DNA of 64,000 bases from Lewinella sp. IMCC34183 (GTDB lineage: Bacteria > Bacteroidota > Bacteroidia > Chitinophagales > Saprospiraceae), in NCBI RefSeq assembly GCF_003390915.1, contig NZ_QMEM01000005.1:186001-250000 (forward strand), in the 5' to 3' direction. The notes under the pieces were generated by a model. That model was not told the origin of the DNA. It did no database searches and saw only the letters and a list, made by a program, of their open reading frames with translations. Positions 32,730 through 41,172 of the stretch are shown piece after piece (position 1 is the first letter of the stretch; every line of letters begins with the position of its first letter). The position numbers and the translations under genes were made by a program.

Positions 32730-33884
32730 ATGAGCCCTATCGAAATACTCTCCCATCTCGTTTCCTTTCCCGTCCTCGGCGGCGAAAGCAATCTCCCCGT
32801 CATCCGCTGGATCGAGGGTTACCTGCGCAAGCACGACGTAGCCTATACCCTGGTGCCTAATGAGGAGGGCAACAAGATCTGCCTCCACTGTCGGATCGGC
32901 CCGGCCATCGACGGGGGCATCATTCTCAGCGGTCACACCGACGTGGTACCCACCGCCGGCCAGCCCTGGGATACCGACCCCTTCACGCTGGAGGAGCGGG
33001 GCGACCGGCTGTACGCCCGCGGCAGTTGCGACATGAAGGGCTTCCTGGCCTGCTGCCTGGCGGCCGTCCCCGAACTCCTGGCCGCGGACCTGCAACGGCC
33101 GGTCTACTTCGCCTTCAGCTACGACGAGGAGATCGGCTGCCGCTCCGGGGATATTCTGGCGGCGGCCATCCGCGATCACTACACCGAGACGCCGGCCGGG
33201 GCCATCATCGGGGAACCGACCATGATGCAACCCATGGTGGGCCAGAAGGGCATCATGGTCTACACCACGGTGGTAAAGGGGAGCCAGGGGCACAGCAGCC
33301 GGATCCGCGAGGAGGTCGACGCCGTACACGAAGCCGCCCGTCTGATCGTGTGGCTGGAAGAAAAGATGAACGGCCTGATCGCCGACGGCCACACCGACGA
33401 TCGCTTCTCGCCCAACCACACCAGCATCCACGTGGGCAAGATCGCCGGTGGCTCGGCCTTCAACATCATCGCCAACGAGTGCCGCTTCGACTGGGACTAC
33501 CGGAACATCCCCCTCGACGATGCCGCGGAAATCTTTGCCGACTTCGAGACCCACTGCCGGGAGCGGGAGCAACTCCGCCGCGCTACCTACCCCGAATTTT
33601 CGATCACCCACCTGCCGCTGCACCCGCCGGTACCGCCCCTGGACACCCCGGAAGCGACGCCCATCGTGGACCTGGTCAAGCGGATCTCCGGCACCTCGAC
33701 CACCGGCACCGTCGCTTTCGCCGCCGAGGCCGGGCAATTCGCGAACGCGGGCTTTCCGAGCGTTATCTGCGGCCCCGGCGATATCGCCCAGGCGCACCGG
33801 GCCAACGAATTCGTGGCCATCGAGCAGCTCGGCCGCTGCGCAGCCATGATTACCCAGCTGGCCGGGGAGCTCTCCCGGGCCTAG
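32730..33884 (+). CDS. argE: M20 family deacetylase, acetylornithine deacetylase (ArgE)-like
   Basis: Using the ATG at 32730 (a GTG six bases upstream is an alternative), 384 residues. Metal-site motifs of the M20/ArgE family are present: ILSGHTDVVPT (His69, Asp71), RGSCDMKGFLA (Asp101) and FSYDEEIGCRSG (Glu133/134), a dimerisation domain with HTSIHVGKIAGGSAFNIIANECRFDWDYR, and a C-terminal GPGDIAQAHRANEFV. ArgE hydrolyses N-acetylornithine to ornithine and acetate. No other arginine gene is nearby, so the substrate is family-based inference. TTGCTTTG just before the start resembles the Bacteroidota -7 box. It overlaps the next convergent gene by four bases. Confidence 0.88.
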   Translation: MSPIEILSHLVSFPVLGGESNLPVIRWIEGYLRKHDVAYTLVPNEEGNKICLHCRIGPAIDGGIILSGHTDVVPTAGQPWDTDPFTLEERGDRLYARGSCDMKGFLACCLAAVPELLAADLQRPVYFAFSYDEEIGCRSGDILAAAIRDHYTETPAGAIIGEPTMMQPMVGQKGIMVYTTVVKGSQGHSSRIREEVDAVHEAARLIVWLEEKMNGLIADGHTDDRFSPNHTSIHVGKIAGGSAFNIIANECRFDWDYRNIPLDDAAEIFADFETHCREREQLRRATYPEFSITHLPLHPPVPPLDTPEATPIVDLVKRISGTSTTGTVAFAAEAGQFANAGFPSVICGPGDIAQAHRANEFVAIEQLGRCAAMITQLAGELSRA

Positions 33885-34372
33885 CCATAGCGCTCGAGAA
33901 AGGCCGCCTTTTGCTTCTTGTAGTCCGGATGGGCCTTGGCTTCCTCGTAGGCCGCTTTAAAGATGCGGGCCGACTCGGCTTTCTCCGGATCCTCGTCCTG
34001 CCGGGGCAGCTGGTCGCGGCCGTGGGCACCACTCTGCCCCTTCTTGTCGTCCGGGACGGGCCCGTCGTACTTCTTGCCGCTGCGGTAGTTGGCGTAGCGC
34101 CGGGAGCGGGTATAGCCCATCTGCAGGAACTTGCGGGCCATGTCGGCGCCGACGAAGTCCTCCGCCGCCAGGTATTCCAGGAACTTGGCATACAGCGCGG
34201 CCGAGGAGGCGCGGGCGATCTCCGGGGTGCGGAACCGCCAGTCGGGCAGCAGCTCCGACTTATAGGGCTCGACCAGCAGCACGCCCTGCTCCCCCCGCCC
34301 AATCGCGTAGAGATCGGGGCGCTCGCGCAGGTTAAGCGCTTTGTAGTTCAGGGAGTAGTCGAATTTTCGCAT
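33881..34372 (-). CDS. DUF4385 family protein
   Basis: From the ATG at 34372 (MRKFDYSLNYK), 163 residues; an upstream ATG at 34399 would add nine. The sequence follows the DUF4385 pattern closely: FDYSLNYKALNLRERPDLYAIGRGEQGVLLVEPYKSELLPDWRF-type opening (conserved GRGEQGVLLVEPYKSE), then ADMARKFLQMGYTRSRRYANY and a basic C-terminal helix (YEEAKAHPDYKKQKAAFLERYG). The family's function is unknown; it is cytoplasmic. The last four bases overlap the ArgE-like gene tail to tail. Confidence 0.85.
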   Translation of the reverse strand: MRKFDYSLNYKALNLRERPDLYAIGRGEQGVLLVEPYKSELLPDWRFRTPEIARASSAALYAKFLEYLAAEDFVGADMARKFLQMGYTRSRRYANYRSGKKYDGPVPDDKKGQSGAHGRDQLPRQDEDPEKAESARIFKAAYEEAKAHPDYKKQKAAFLERYG

Positions 34373-34501
34373 TTTGCCGGTGACGTACCGCCGTAACATA
34401 TCCTTTGCACCATTTTGTTCCTTCCCGCGTTACTAGGAGACTATGGAATGGCCGAACCGGCGGGGGCAACAGCGCGATCCGGCCCACAGAACCGACACGA
34501 G

Positions 34502-35665
34502 ATGCACAATTTTTTTCTGACCATCCTGACCATCCTGAGCGCCGCGCTGGTAGCGCAGACCGAAGGCACTATCCTCCTCACCAATCCTTCCTTCGAGGAT
34601 ATGCCCCGGGTCGGTGCTGTTCCCAAGGGTTGGTCGGACTGTGGCTTCCCCGGTGAAACGCCCGTAGATATTCAACCCGACCCGCTGCGGACCTTCAAGG
34701 TCGAGAAGCAGGCCCAGCACCAGTATACCTACCTCGGGATGGTGACCCGCGACAACGACACCTGGGAGCGCGTCAGCCAGCGCATGAGCGGCCCCATGGT
34801 GGCCGGTCAGTGCTACGAATTCAGTGTTCGGCTCGCGCGGTCGGAACGATACCTGTCCCGCAGCCGGGTCACGGACTCCGACGATAACTACGATACCCCC
34901 ATCCTGCTGCGCGTCCGCGGCAGCTACGGAATCTGCGACGAAGGGGAGGTCCTCGGGCAGAGCCCCCTCGTAACCAGCCAGACCTGGCGGGAATACCGCA
35001 TCAAACTGGAGCCGCAGGAGCCCTACACCCACATCATGCTCGAGGCCTACTACAAGACCCCGATCTTCTTTCCCTACAACGGCAACATTCTCCTCGATAA
35101 CGTTCAGCCGCTTACCCCGGTAGCCTGCGACCAGGACCTGTGGGAGGAAACCCCCGAGGTGGTCACCGAAGCCGAGGTACCCGCCCCCGCGGCCGAACCG
35201 ACCACCCCCCCCGCCCGGGAAACGGCCCGCAACCCGGCACCCGCTCCCGCCCCCAAACCCGCCGCCCCCCGTGTGCGCCTGGGACAGACCGCCGGTGAGC
35301 TGAAGATCGGCCAGATCTTCTCGATCGAGAACATCAGGTTCCGCGCCAATAGCGCCGAGATCGAAGAGGACAGCAAGGAGGCCCTGGAGGAAATCGCCGA
35401 TTTTCTGCGCAGCAATACCGACGTGGTCGTCGAGATCGGCGGCCACGCCAGCTACCAGGCTGGCGCCGTGTTTGCCAAGAGCATCAGCGAAGAGCGGGCG
35501 GTCGCGGTCATCAACTACCTCAATACCCTCCAGATCGACGGTACCCGCCTCCTGCCCAAGGGGTACGGACGCAACCGGCCGGTCTGCATCGAGAATACGC
35601 CCGAGTGCAACCAGCGCAACCAGCGGGTAGAGGTCAAGATCCTCCGGATCCGGTCGAGCCGCTAG
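34502..35665 (+). CDS. OmpA-family peptidoglycan-associated outer membrane protein
   Basis: The ATG at 34502 gives a signal peptide (FFLTILTILSAALVAQ); the frame from 34415 lacks one at its start. The 387-residue product has an N-terminal carbohydrate-binding-like jelly-roll (about 22-215: TNPSFEDMP, GQCYEFSVRLARS, LLDNVQP), a long proline/alanine-rich linker (about 225-265) and a C-terminal OmpA domain (about 275-385: IENIRFRANSAEIEEDSKEAL, VVVEIGGHAS, SEERAVAVINYL, GYGRNRPV, NQRNQRVEVKI). It probably links the outer membrane to peptidoglycan. It is convergent with yifB, with a five-base gap. Confidence 0.9.
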   Translation: MHNFFLTILTILSAALVAQTEGTILLTNPSFEDMPRVGAVPKGWSDCGFPGETPVDIQPDPLRTFKVEKQAQHQYTYLGMVTRDNDTWERVSQRMSGPMVAGQCYEFSVRLARSERYLSRSRVTDSDDNYDTPILLRVRGSYGICDEGEVLGQSPLVTSQTWREYRIKLEPQEPYTHIMLEAYYKTPIFFPYNGNILLDNVQPLTPVACDQDLWEETPEVVTEAEVPAPAAEPTTPPARETARNPAPAPAPKPAAPRVRLGQTAGELKIGQIFSIENIRFRANSAEIEEDSKEALEEIADFLRSNTDVVVEIGGHASYQAGAVFAKSISEERAVAVINYLNTLQIDGTRLLPKGYGRNRPVCIENTPECNQRNQRVEVKILRIRSSR

Positions 35666-35670
35666 CGGTC

Positions 35671-37236
35671 TTACCGCCGGTCGCCCCAGCTGCCCCGGTC
35701 GAGACTCCGGAAGTTAATGGCCTCCGCCAGGTGGTGGGTGGCTATTGCGGCCGCCCCCTCGAGGTCGGCCACGGTGCGGGCCACCTTGAGGATACGGTCG
35801 TAGGCCCGGGCGCTCAGTTGCAAACGATCCATAGCGGTCTTCAGGAGCTGCCGCCCGGCGGAATCCAGGCGGCAGTGCTCCCGCACCAGGCGGCTGGGCA
35901 GCTGGGCATTACAGTAGATGCCGGCGTGCCCCTCCAGGCGCCGCTCCTGTAGTTCCCGCGCCGCCCGCACGCGGGCGGCGATCGTGGCGCTGTTTTCTTC
36001 CGGCCGCGCATCCGGAGCGGTGAGGCGCTCCAGGGGGACGGGCGTCACCTCCACGTGCAGGTCGATGCGGTCGAGCAGGGGGCCGCTGATACGGTTCAGG
36101 TACCGCTTGACGGTACCCGGCGGACAGGCACATTCCTTGTCCGGATGGTTGAAGTAGCCGCAGGGACACGGATTCATACTGGCGATGAGCATGAAGGCCG
36201 AGGGAAATTCCACCGTAATGCGTGCCCGGCTGATGACGATCCGCCGCTCCTCCATGGGTTGCCGCATAACCTCCAGGGCACTCCGCTTGAATTCCGGTAA
36301 CTCATCCAGAAACAATACGCCGTTGTGGGCCAGACTGATCTCTCCCGGGCACGGAAAGCTGCCGCCCCCCACGAGCGCCACGTCGCTGATGGTATGGTGG
36401 GGCGACCGGAAGGGCCGACGGGTGATGAGCGCCGCACGCTCGGGCAGCACCCCGGCCACGGAGTGGATCTTGGTGGTTTCGAGGGCCTCGCGCAGGGATA
36501 TCGGCGGCAGGATGGTGGGCAGCCGGCGCGCCAGCATGGTCTTGCCGGCCCCGGGCGGGCCGATGAGGATCACGTTGTGACCACCCGCCGCGGCAATGGT
36601 GAGGGCTCGCTTGATGGTTTCCTGCCCCCGCACGTCGGCGAAATCCACGTCAAAGGCCATCCGGTCGCGGTAGAACTCCTCCCGGGTATTCACCTCGACG
36701 GGAGACAGCTCGTCGTCTCCGCGGAGGAAGGCGGCGGCCTCCCCGAGGGTATGGACGCCGTACACGGCAATACCGTCGACGATCGCCGCCTCACGGGCGT
36801 TCTCCCGGGGAAGCAGCATGCCCCGGTACCCGAGCTGCCGCGCCTTGATGGCCATCGGCAGGGCCCCCTTGATCGGCCGCAGTTCGCCGCCCAGGGACAG
36901 CTCACCCATGATGAGCAGGTCTTCGCCGGCGTCCGGCGGCAACTGACCGGTAGCCCGGAGGTAGGCCACGGCGATAGGAAAATCATAGGCGGCGCCCTCC
37001 TTACGGACATCGGCAGGAGCGAGGTTGATGACCGTCCGGACGCGGACGTTACGAAACCCGCTGTTGCGGATGGCGGTTTCTACCCGGTAACTCCCCTCGC
37101 GGATGGCGTTGTCGGGCAGACCGATCACGTTGTACCACGGGGCATTTTCGGGGAGCTGTCCTCCGGCGTTTACTTCTACGATAATGGATTGCGCGTCCAC
37201 GCCCTGCACGGCGCTGGCGTACGTTTTAACTAACAT
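35671..37236 (-). CDS. YifB/ComM family Mg-chelatase-like AAA ATPase
   Basis: From the ATG at 37236 (MLVKTYASAVQGVDA), 521 residues. It follows the YifB family fully: an N-terminal Lon-protease-like domain (INLAPADVRKEGAAYDFPIAVAYL), an AAA+ module with Walker A GPPGAGKT (226-233), the phrase FRSPHHTISDVALVGGG, Walker B GVLFLDELPEF, a zinc-like cluster NPCPCGYFNHPDKECACPP, and a C-terminal lid helix region. The relative ComM is a hexameric helicase that promotes branch migration in natural transformation. Most bacteria keep one copy of this gene. Confidence 0.95.
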   Translation of the reverse strand: MLVKTYASAVQGVDAQSIIVEVNAGGQLPENAPWYNVIGLPDNAIREGSYRVETAIRNSGFRNVRVRTVINLAPADVRKEGAAYDFPIAVAYLRATGQLPPDAGEDLLIMGELSLGGELRPIKGALPMAIKARQLGYRGMLLPRENAREAAIVDGIAVYGVHTLGEAAAFLRGDDELSPVEVNTREEFYRDRMAFDVDFADVRGQETIKRALTIAAAGGHNVILIGPPGAGKTMLARRLPTILPPISLREALETTKIHSVAGVLPERAALITRRPFRSPHHTISDVALVGGGSFPCPGEISLAHNGVLFLDELPEFKRSALEVMRQPMEERRIVISRARITVEFPSAFMLIASMNPCPCGYFNHPDKECACPPGTVKRYLNRISGPLLDRIDLHVEVTPVPLERLTAPDARPEENSATIAARVRAARELQERRLEGHAGIYCNAQLPSRLVREHCRLDSAGRQLLKTAMDRLQLSARAYDRILKVARTVADLEGAAAIATHHLAEAINFRSLDRGSWGDRR

Positions 37237-37333
37237 CGGCTGCGATTGGCAGCACGTTCCACAGGGCAAGTATAGTTATTTTGTTTGCATAATTCAACTT
37301 ATTAAACAATTTATTTAATTCTACCTTCGCGCC

Positions 37334-38563
37334 ATGGCAGACGCACTTACCGAACGCTTCATTCAGCAGGCGGTCGCCGACCGGCTGAACGACCGGCACT
37401 ACCGCCGGCGGTCGGCGTACGTGAGCACCGAGGTATATACGCGGCTGAAGCGGGCGGACGTGCTCCTGTCCTTCATGCGGGCCCGCAACCGGCCGTACGT
37501 GGTCGTGGTGGAGGCCAAGAGCCGCACGACCATTCACCAGCTGCGCCTCAAGACCAACCCCGGCCGCGCCGAGTGGACGGGTAGGTTACTCAGCCTCCTG
37601 CTCATCGTAGGGCTGTCCGCGGCACTGGGCTACCAGTGGTACTTCAACGCCCTAAACACGCTGCTGCTGCTGACGCTCTTTCTGCTCGGCTCGGTGGCCC
37701 TTACGGCCCTGGTCACTACCCTGCGGCTGCGCTTTGCCCGGTCGATCTCAGCCATCGAGCAGCTGGGGCGCTACCCGGCCAACGAAAGCTGGATCGCGGT
37801 GGGCGACGACACCTTCGTGCGCCCGGAAGAATACCGTACCCTGCTCCGGCAGTGCCGCAAGAACGGGGTCGGCCTGATCGTCGTCGACGGCCGCGGCCGC
37901 CTGGCGCTGCGGCAGCTGCCCCGCCCCCGCCACGTCTTCAACAACTACCTGGGCCGCTACGGAAAGCACCAGAGTATGCTGGCGGAAATGGAACGCGCGC
38001 CGGTCTACGGCGCCACCCCCGCCGAACGCCGACAGAACCGGCGGCGCTACCTCAATATCGGGCTGCTCCTGGCGGTCGTGGGCCTGCTGGTGTTGCTGGT
38101 TTACGAAGACAATTACGGCCCAGTGGTACCGGACCCCTTCAGCGATCCCCGCTTCCACAGTCCGGCGGGGGTATCCATTGGCCGCTCCGCCGCCGAACCA
38201 CCGGCCACCGCCCCACCCGAGGACCCCGCACCCGCGGACCCCGACCCGGCCTGCCCCTACGTGCCCCGCAATCAGCCGACCTACGTGATTGTAGACGCGC
38301 TGCTCACCCCCGCCGCCGCCCGCCAGCGCGTTGCCCGGCTAACGGCCGCCGGGCTCCGCGGACAGGCAGCGCTGTCCGTCAGCTGCCTGCGGGATCCGCT
38401 CGGGAGCGGCCGGCTGGCGGTATACACCGGTACCACCTATGCGACGCCGGAAAAAGCCCGCGCAGCACAGGCAGCCTACCGCGCGCTGCTCACCCGCCTG
38501 CACCTCCCGATACTCCACGCAGAGGCCATGCTACTGACGGGGCCGGATCGGAAAAAGAATTAA
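37334..38563 (+). CDS. Nuclease-like N-terminus, two membrane segments, SPOR-like C-terminus
   Basis: A 409-residue protein. Residues about 1-75 resemble a PD-(D/E)xK nuclease core: a leading helix, YVSTEVYTRLKRADVLLSF (Asp) and YVVVVEAKSR (Glu-x-Lys). A membrane hairpin follows (about 83-130). Residues about 140-205 continue the soluble fold (WIAVGDDTFVRPEEYRTLL, then CRKNGVGLIVVDGRGRLAL, like the last strands of Mrr/RecB-like nucleases). A third segment (IGLLLAVVGLLVLLVY) and a proline/alanine linker precede a C-terminal SPOR-like domain (PTYVIVDALLTPAAARQRV, GRLAVYTGTTYATPEKARAAQ). The combination is unusual: a nuclease fold inserted in the membrane and tied to peptidoglycan. A/T-rich DNA just upstream (37262-37320) likely holds its promoter. 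Confidence 0.6.
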   Translation: MADALTERFIQQAVADRLNDRHYRRRSAYVSTEVYTRLKRADVLLSFMRARNRPYVVVVEAKSRTTIHQLRLKTNPGRAEWTGRLLSLLLIVGLSAALGYQWYFNALNTLLLLTLFLLGSVALTALVTTLRLRFARSISAIEQLGRYPANESWIAVGDDTFVRPEEYRTLLRQCRKNGVGLIVVDGRGRLALRQLPRPRHVFNNYLGRYGKHQSMLAEMERAPVYGATPAERRQNRRRYLNIGLLLAVVGLLVLLVYEDNYGPVVPDPFSDPRFHSPAGVSIGRSAAEPPATAPPEDPAPADPDPACPYVPRNQPTYVIVDALLTPAAARQRVARLTAAGLRGQAALSVSCLRDPLGSGRLAVYTGTTYATPEKARAAQAAYRALLTRLHLPILHAEAMLLTGPDRKKN

Positions 38564-38862
38564 ATGATGTAGATACAACCGTTAAGGAAAAATAATATGT
38601 GTGGCCCACGTTTATGTACAGAGGGCCATGCCCTGCTTTACCGGTGCCCCATCTTTTGGTGGTCATCACAATGCCCTTTTGCTTTTACTTTTTAGACACT
38701 TCACACAATTTCAGTTAGCTACGCCCGCCGGCTTTCCTGGTAAAGGATGAGCCTCTCACGGGCGGTACCTCACCCCCATTCCGATCGGTTACCCCCCCTG
38801 CCCTCACCGGGCGCAGGGCAACCGTCGTACCTGCGTAGCTGCGGAAACACCACATTCATCTC
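38564..38862. other. Long leader of the SUMF1-like gene
   Basis: No gene is seen in these 299 bases. The 5' part is A/T-rich and promoter-like. The 3' half is rich in inverted repeats, chiefly 38722-38764 and a tgccc/gggca pair near 38800-38822, so the mRNA leader is probably structured. It does not match a riboswitch consensus I know. Confidence 0.4.
38722..38764 (+). promoter_or_regulatory. Structured RNA leader element (candidate)
   Basis: Nested complementary arms: cgcccg (38722-38727) with cgggcg (38759-38764); inside them ggct with agcc, and tcct with agga around a five-base loop ggtaa. This makes a three-stage stem in the leader of the SUMF1-like gene, about 100 bases before its ATG. 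Its role as a regulatory RNA is inferred. Confidence 0.4.
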
Positions 38863-40407
38863 ATGAATAAATTTTACCTGCTCCTTTTTCTTCTCGTGGT
38901 CGCAAGGCTGTTATCGGCCAACGACGTGGCGGTAAGCAATATCTCCGTGACGACCGATAATGATGCGGACTACGTCTCGGTCAGCTTCGACCTGCACTGG
39001 GAACACTCCTGGCGTACGGCTTCCGCCCCAAATAATTGGGATGCCACCTGGGTCTTCGGAAAGTTCCGCACCGGCCCCGACCGTCCCTGGCAACACGTGA
39101 AGCTCGTCCGCCCCGCGCGGGTACCGGACGGGGCCGTGGTGGAAGTGATGGACGGCAACGGCGCCATGGTCTACGCCGCCGGCGACCACCAGGGCACCGC
39201 AGACTACCGCAACCTCACGCTGCTGTGGGACTACGCCGCCAGCGGCGTGACCAGGGTAAGCAACGTCGAACTGAAGCTGTTCGCCATCGAAATGGTGTAC
39301 GTTCCCGCCGGCAGCTACTGGCTGGGCGGCAACGAGGAAGGAACGGAGCAAAACCGGTTTTATACGCCCGGGGCAACGCGGACCGACTACGAATGGACGT
39401 GGTTCGGCTGGCGGGCCCGCACCGTAAGGGAGCAGCTTCCGCTGGAAGTCACCGACGGCGGGGCCATCCCCGTAGGTACCGGCGACGGCATGCTGTACTA
39501 CGATGACGAGGTCTACGGTACATCGGACCAGCGCGGGCCAGTACCGGCGGCATTCCCCACCGCGTACGAGGCTTTCTACCTGATGAAGTACGAACTCTCG
39601 CAGCAGCAGTACGTCGACTTCTTCAATACCCTCACGGACGAGCAGAAGATCCAACACGACGTCACCGGCAAGAACGGTAAGAACGGCGACCGGGAGATCT
39701 TCCGCAACGACATCGCCTGGAAGGCCCGGAACGGCAAGGAGGCCAGCACCGGCGCGCCCCACATCCCGATGAGCTATGCCTCCATCTACGATATGCTGGC
39801 CTACCTGGACTGGGCGGCCCTGCGCCCGATGACGGAGATGGAGTACGAGAAGGCCAGCCGGGGCCCCAATTATCCCGTAGCCGGCGAATTCGCTTGGGGC
39901 AACGCCAGCGTCGTGCGCCACCTGTTGCGGGCCAGAAACGGCAAGTCGAAACACGAGCGGATCGACGCCCTGGAGCTGCTGCACAACCCGAATGCCGGGA
40001 ACGCCGCCTGGGCCTCCAGCATAATAAACCTGGGAACCGGCCGCGGCCCCTACCGCTGCGGTATTTTCTCAGACCTGCCTAACGCTACTCGGATCACCAG
40101 CGGTGCCGGCTACTACGGCAATATGGAGCTGTCCGGCAACCAACTGGAGGGCGTCATCGCTATCGGCGCCGCCGCCGGCCGGTCGTTCGCCAACGTGCAC
40201 GGCGATGGCACCCTCACCGTAACCGGCGCCTCCGACGTCACCTCCTGGCCGGTTTCGATACAGGGTATCGGCCTACGGGGCGGCTACAGCGAAGGCGGCA
40301 GCGACTATCTCCGTACGGCCGACCGCAGCCTGTCGCAGCCCGACAGCTGGGTAACGTACAAGACCCGCTATTCCTGGCTGCAGTTCCGTGGCGTACGCGG
40401 CCTGTAA
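38863..40407 (+). CDS. Secreted SUMF1/FGE-fold protein
   Basis: A 514-residue protein with a signal (FYLLLFLLVVARLLSAND). Residues about 20-140 form a beta-rich domain with VSVSFDLHWEHSWRTA and NNWDATWVFGKFR, found in front of SUMF1 domains of Bacteroidota. The rest is a formylglycine-generating-enzyme fold: MVYVPAGSYWLGGN, AFYLMKYELSQQQYVDFF, LRPMTEMEYEKASRGP, GEFAWGN, then GIGLRGGYSEGG and FRGVRGL. True FGE needs two active-site cysteines; only one Cys (YRCGIF) is present, so it is not a sulfatase-activating enzyme and may act as a binding or structural protein. A T9SS cargo gene follows 51 bases downstream. Confidence 0.8.
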   Translation: MNKFYLLLFLLVVARLLSANDVAVSNISVTTDNDADYVSVSFDLHWEHSWRTASAPNNWDATWVFGKFRTGPDRPWQHVKLVRPARVPDGAVVEVMDGNGAMVYAAGDHQGTADYRNLTLLWDYAASGVTRVSNVELKLFAIEMVYVPAGSYWLGGNEEGTEQNRFYTPGATRTDYEWTWFGWRARTVREQLPLEVTDGGAIPVGTGDGMLYYDDEVYGTSDQRGPVPAAFPTAYEAFYLMKYELSQQQYVDFFNTLTDEQKIQHDVTGKNGKNGDREIFRNDIAWKARNGKEASTGAPHIPMSYASIYDMLAYLDWAALRPMTEMEYEKASRGPNYPVAGEFAWGNASVVRHLLRARNGKSKHERIDALELLHNPNAGNAAWASSIINLGTGRGPYRCGIFSDLPNATRITSGAGYYGNMELSGNQLEGVIAIGAAAGRSFANVHGDGTLTVTGASDVTSWPVSIQGIGLRGGYSEGGSDYLRTADRSLSQPDSWVTYKTRYSWLQFRGVRGL

Positions 40408-40458
40408 GTTCCCCCGCCCCCATCATCCTTCCCCTTACCCGCTAAACTAAATCCAGGA

Positions 40459-41157
40459 ATGAAATCCATCCTTCTCCTTTGCTGTATCCTCGTAAGTGGC
40501 CTTACCGCCCGACTATCCGCCCAGTACCAGGGGGGTATCGGCTCCGGCAGCTCCGAAGCCTCCTTCCAGGGCGCCCCCGCCCTGCCCCTTACCCTGATCT
40601 CCTTTACCGCCGCGCAAGAAGCGGGAGGAGTGACCCTGCGGTGGACGACCGTGAATGAGGTCGGAACTGCTTACTTCGTGGTCGAGCGCACCTCCGACGG
40701 CCGCCGGTTCACCGCGGTGGGCCGATCCGCCGCAGCGGGGACCTCCACCCCCGGTGAACCCCTGTCCTACCGGCTCGAAGATCCTGCGCCCCCCGCGGGC
40801 CGCTCCCTGTACCGGCTTAAGTCCGTCGACCTCACGGGTACCTTTACCTACTCCGAACTGGTGGGAGTGACCTTCCCGGGAGGGGCCGAAGCGTCCTTCG
40901 CCATCTCCCCCAATCCCAGTCCGGCCGACCAAGTGGGAATCACCCTCGGCGCCGGCGTACAGGAGGGTACGCTGCGGGTGGAAATCTTCGACGCTGCGGG
41001 CCGCAGGCTCCTGGTCGACGAGGTTCACGGCACGGGAGGGGAACGGCTGAAGATTCCCCTGGCCGACGCCCTCCCCACGGGCACCTACGTGCTCCAGCTC
41101 TCCGGCGAAACCCTGAAAATCCACAGCGAACAGCTTACGGTGCTAGCCCGCGAATAG
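40459..41157 (+). CDS. Small secreted protein with T9SS type A sorting domain
   Basis: A 232-residue protein with a signal ending in LSAQ, then a short Gly/Ser-rich start (YQGGIGSGSSEASFQG). A fibronectin-like beta-sandwich follows (about 35-140: LISFTAAQEAGGVTLRWTTVNE, YFVVERTSDGRRF, LYRLKSVDLTG). The C-terminal 85 residues are a type IX secretion sorting domain (FAISPNPSPADQ, RVEIFDAAGRRLL, LPTGTYVLQLSG). It is thus exported by T9SS and probably anchored to the surface. It lies 51 bases after the SUMF1-like gene, so a two-gene unit is likely. Confidence 0.85.
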   Translation: MKSILLLCCILVSGLTARLSAQYQGGIGSGSSEASFQGAPALPLTLISFTAAQEAGGVTLRWTTVNEVGTAYFVVERTSDGRRFTAVGRSAAAGTSTPGEPLSYRLEDPAPPAGRSLYRLKSVDLTGTFTYSELVGVTFPGGAEASFAISPNPSPADQVGITLGAGVQEGTLRVEIFDAAGRRLLVDEVHGTGGERLKIPLADALPTGTYVLQLSGETLKIHSEQLTVLARE

Positions 41158-41172
41158 GACCGCCCCCACCCC

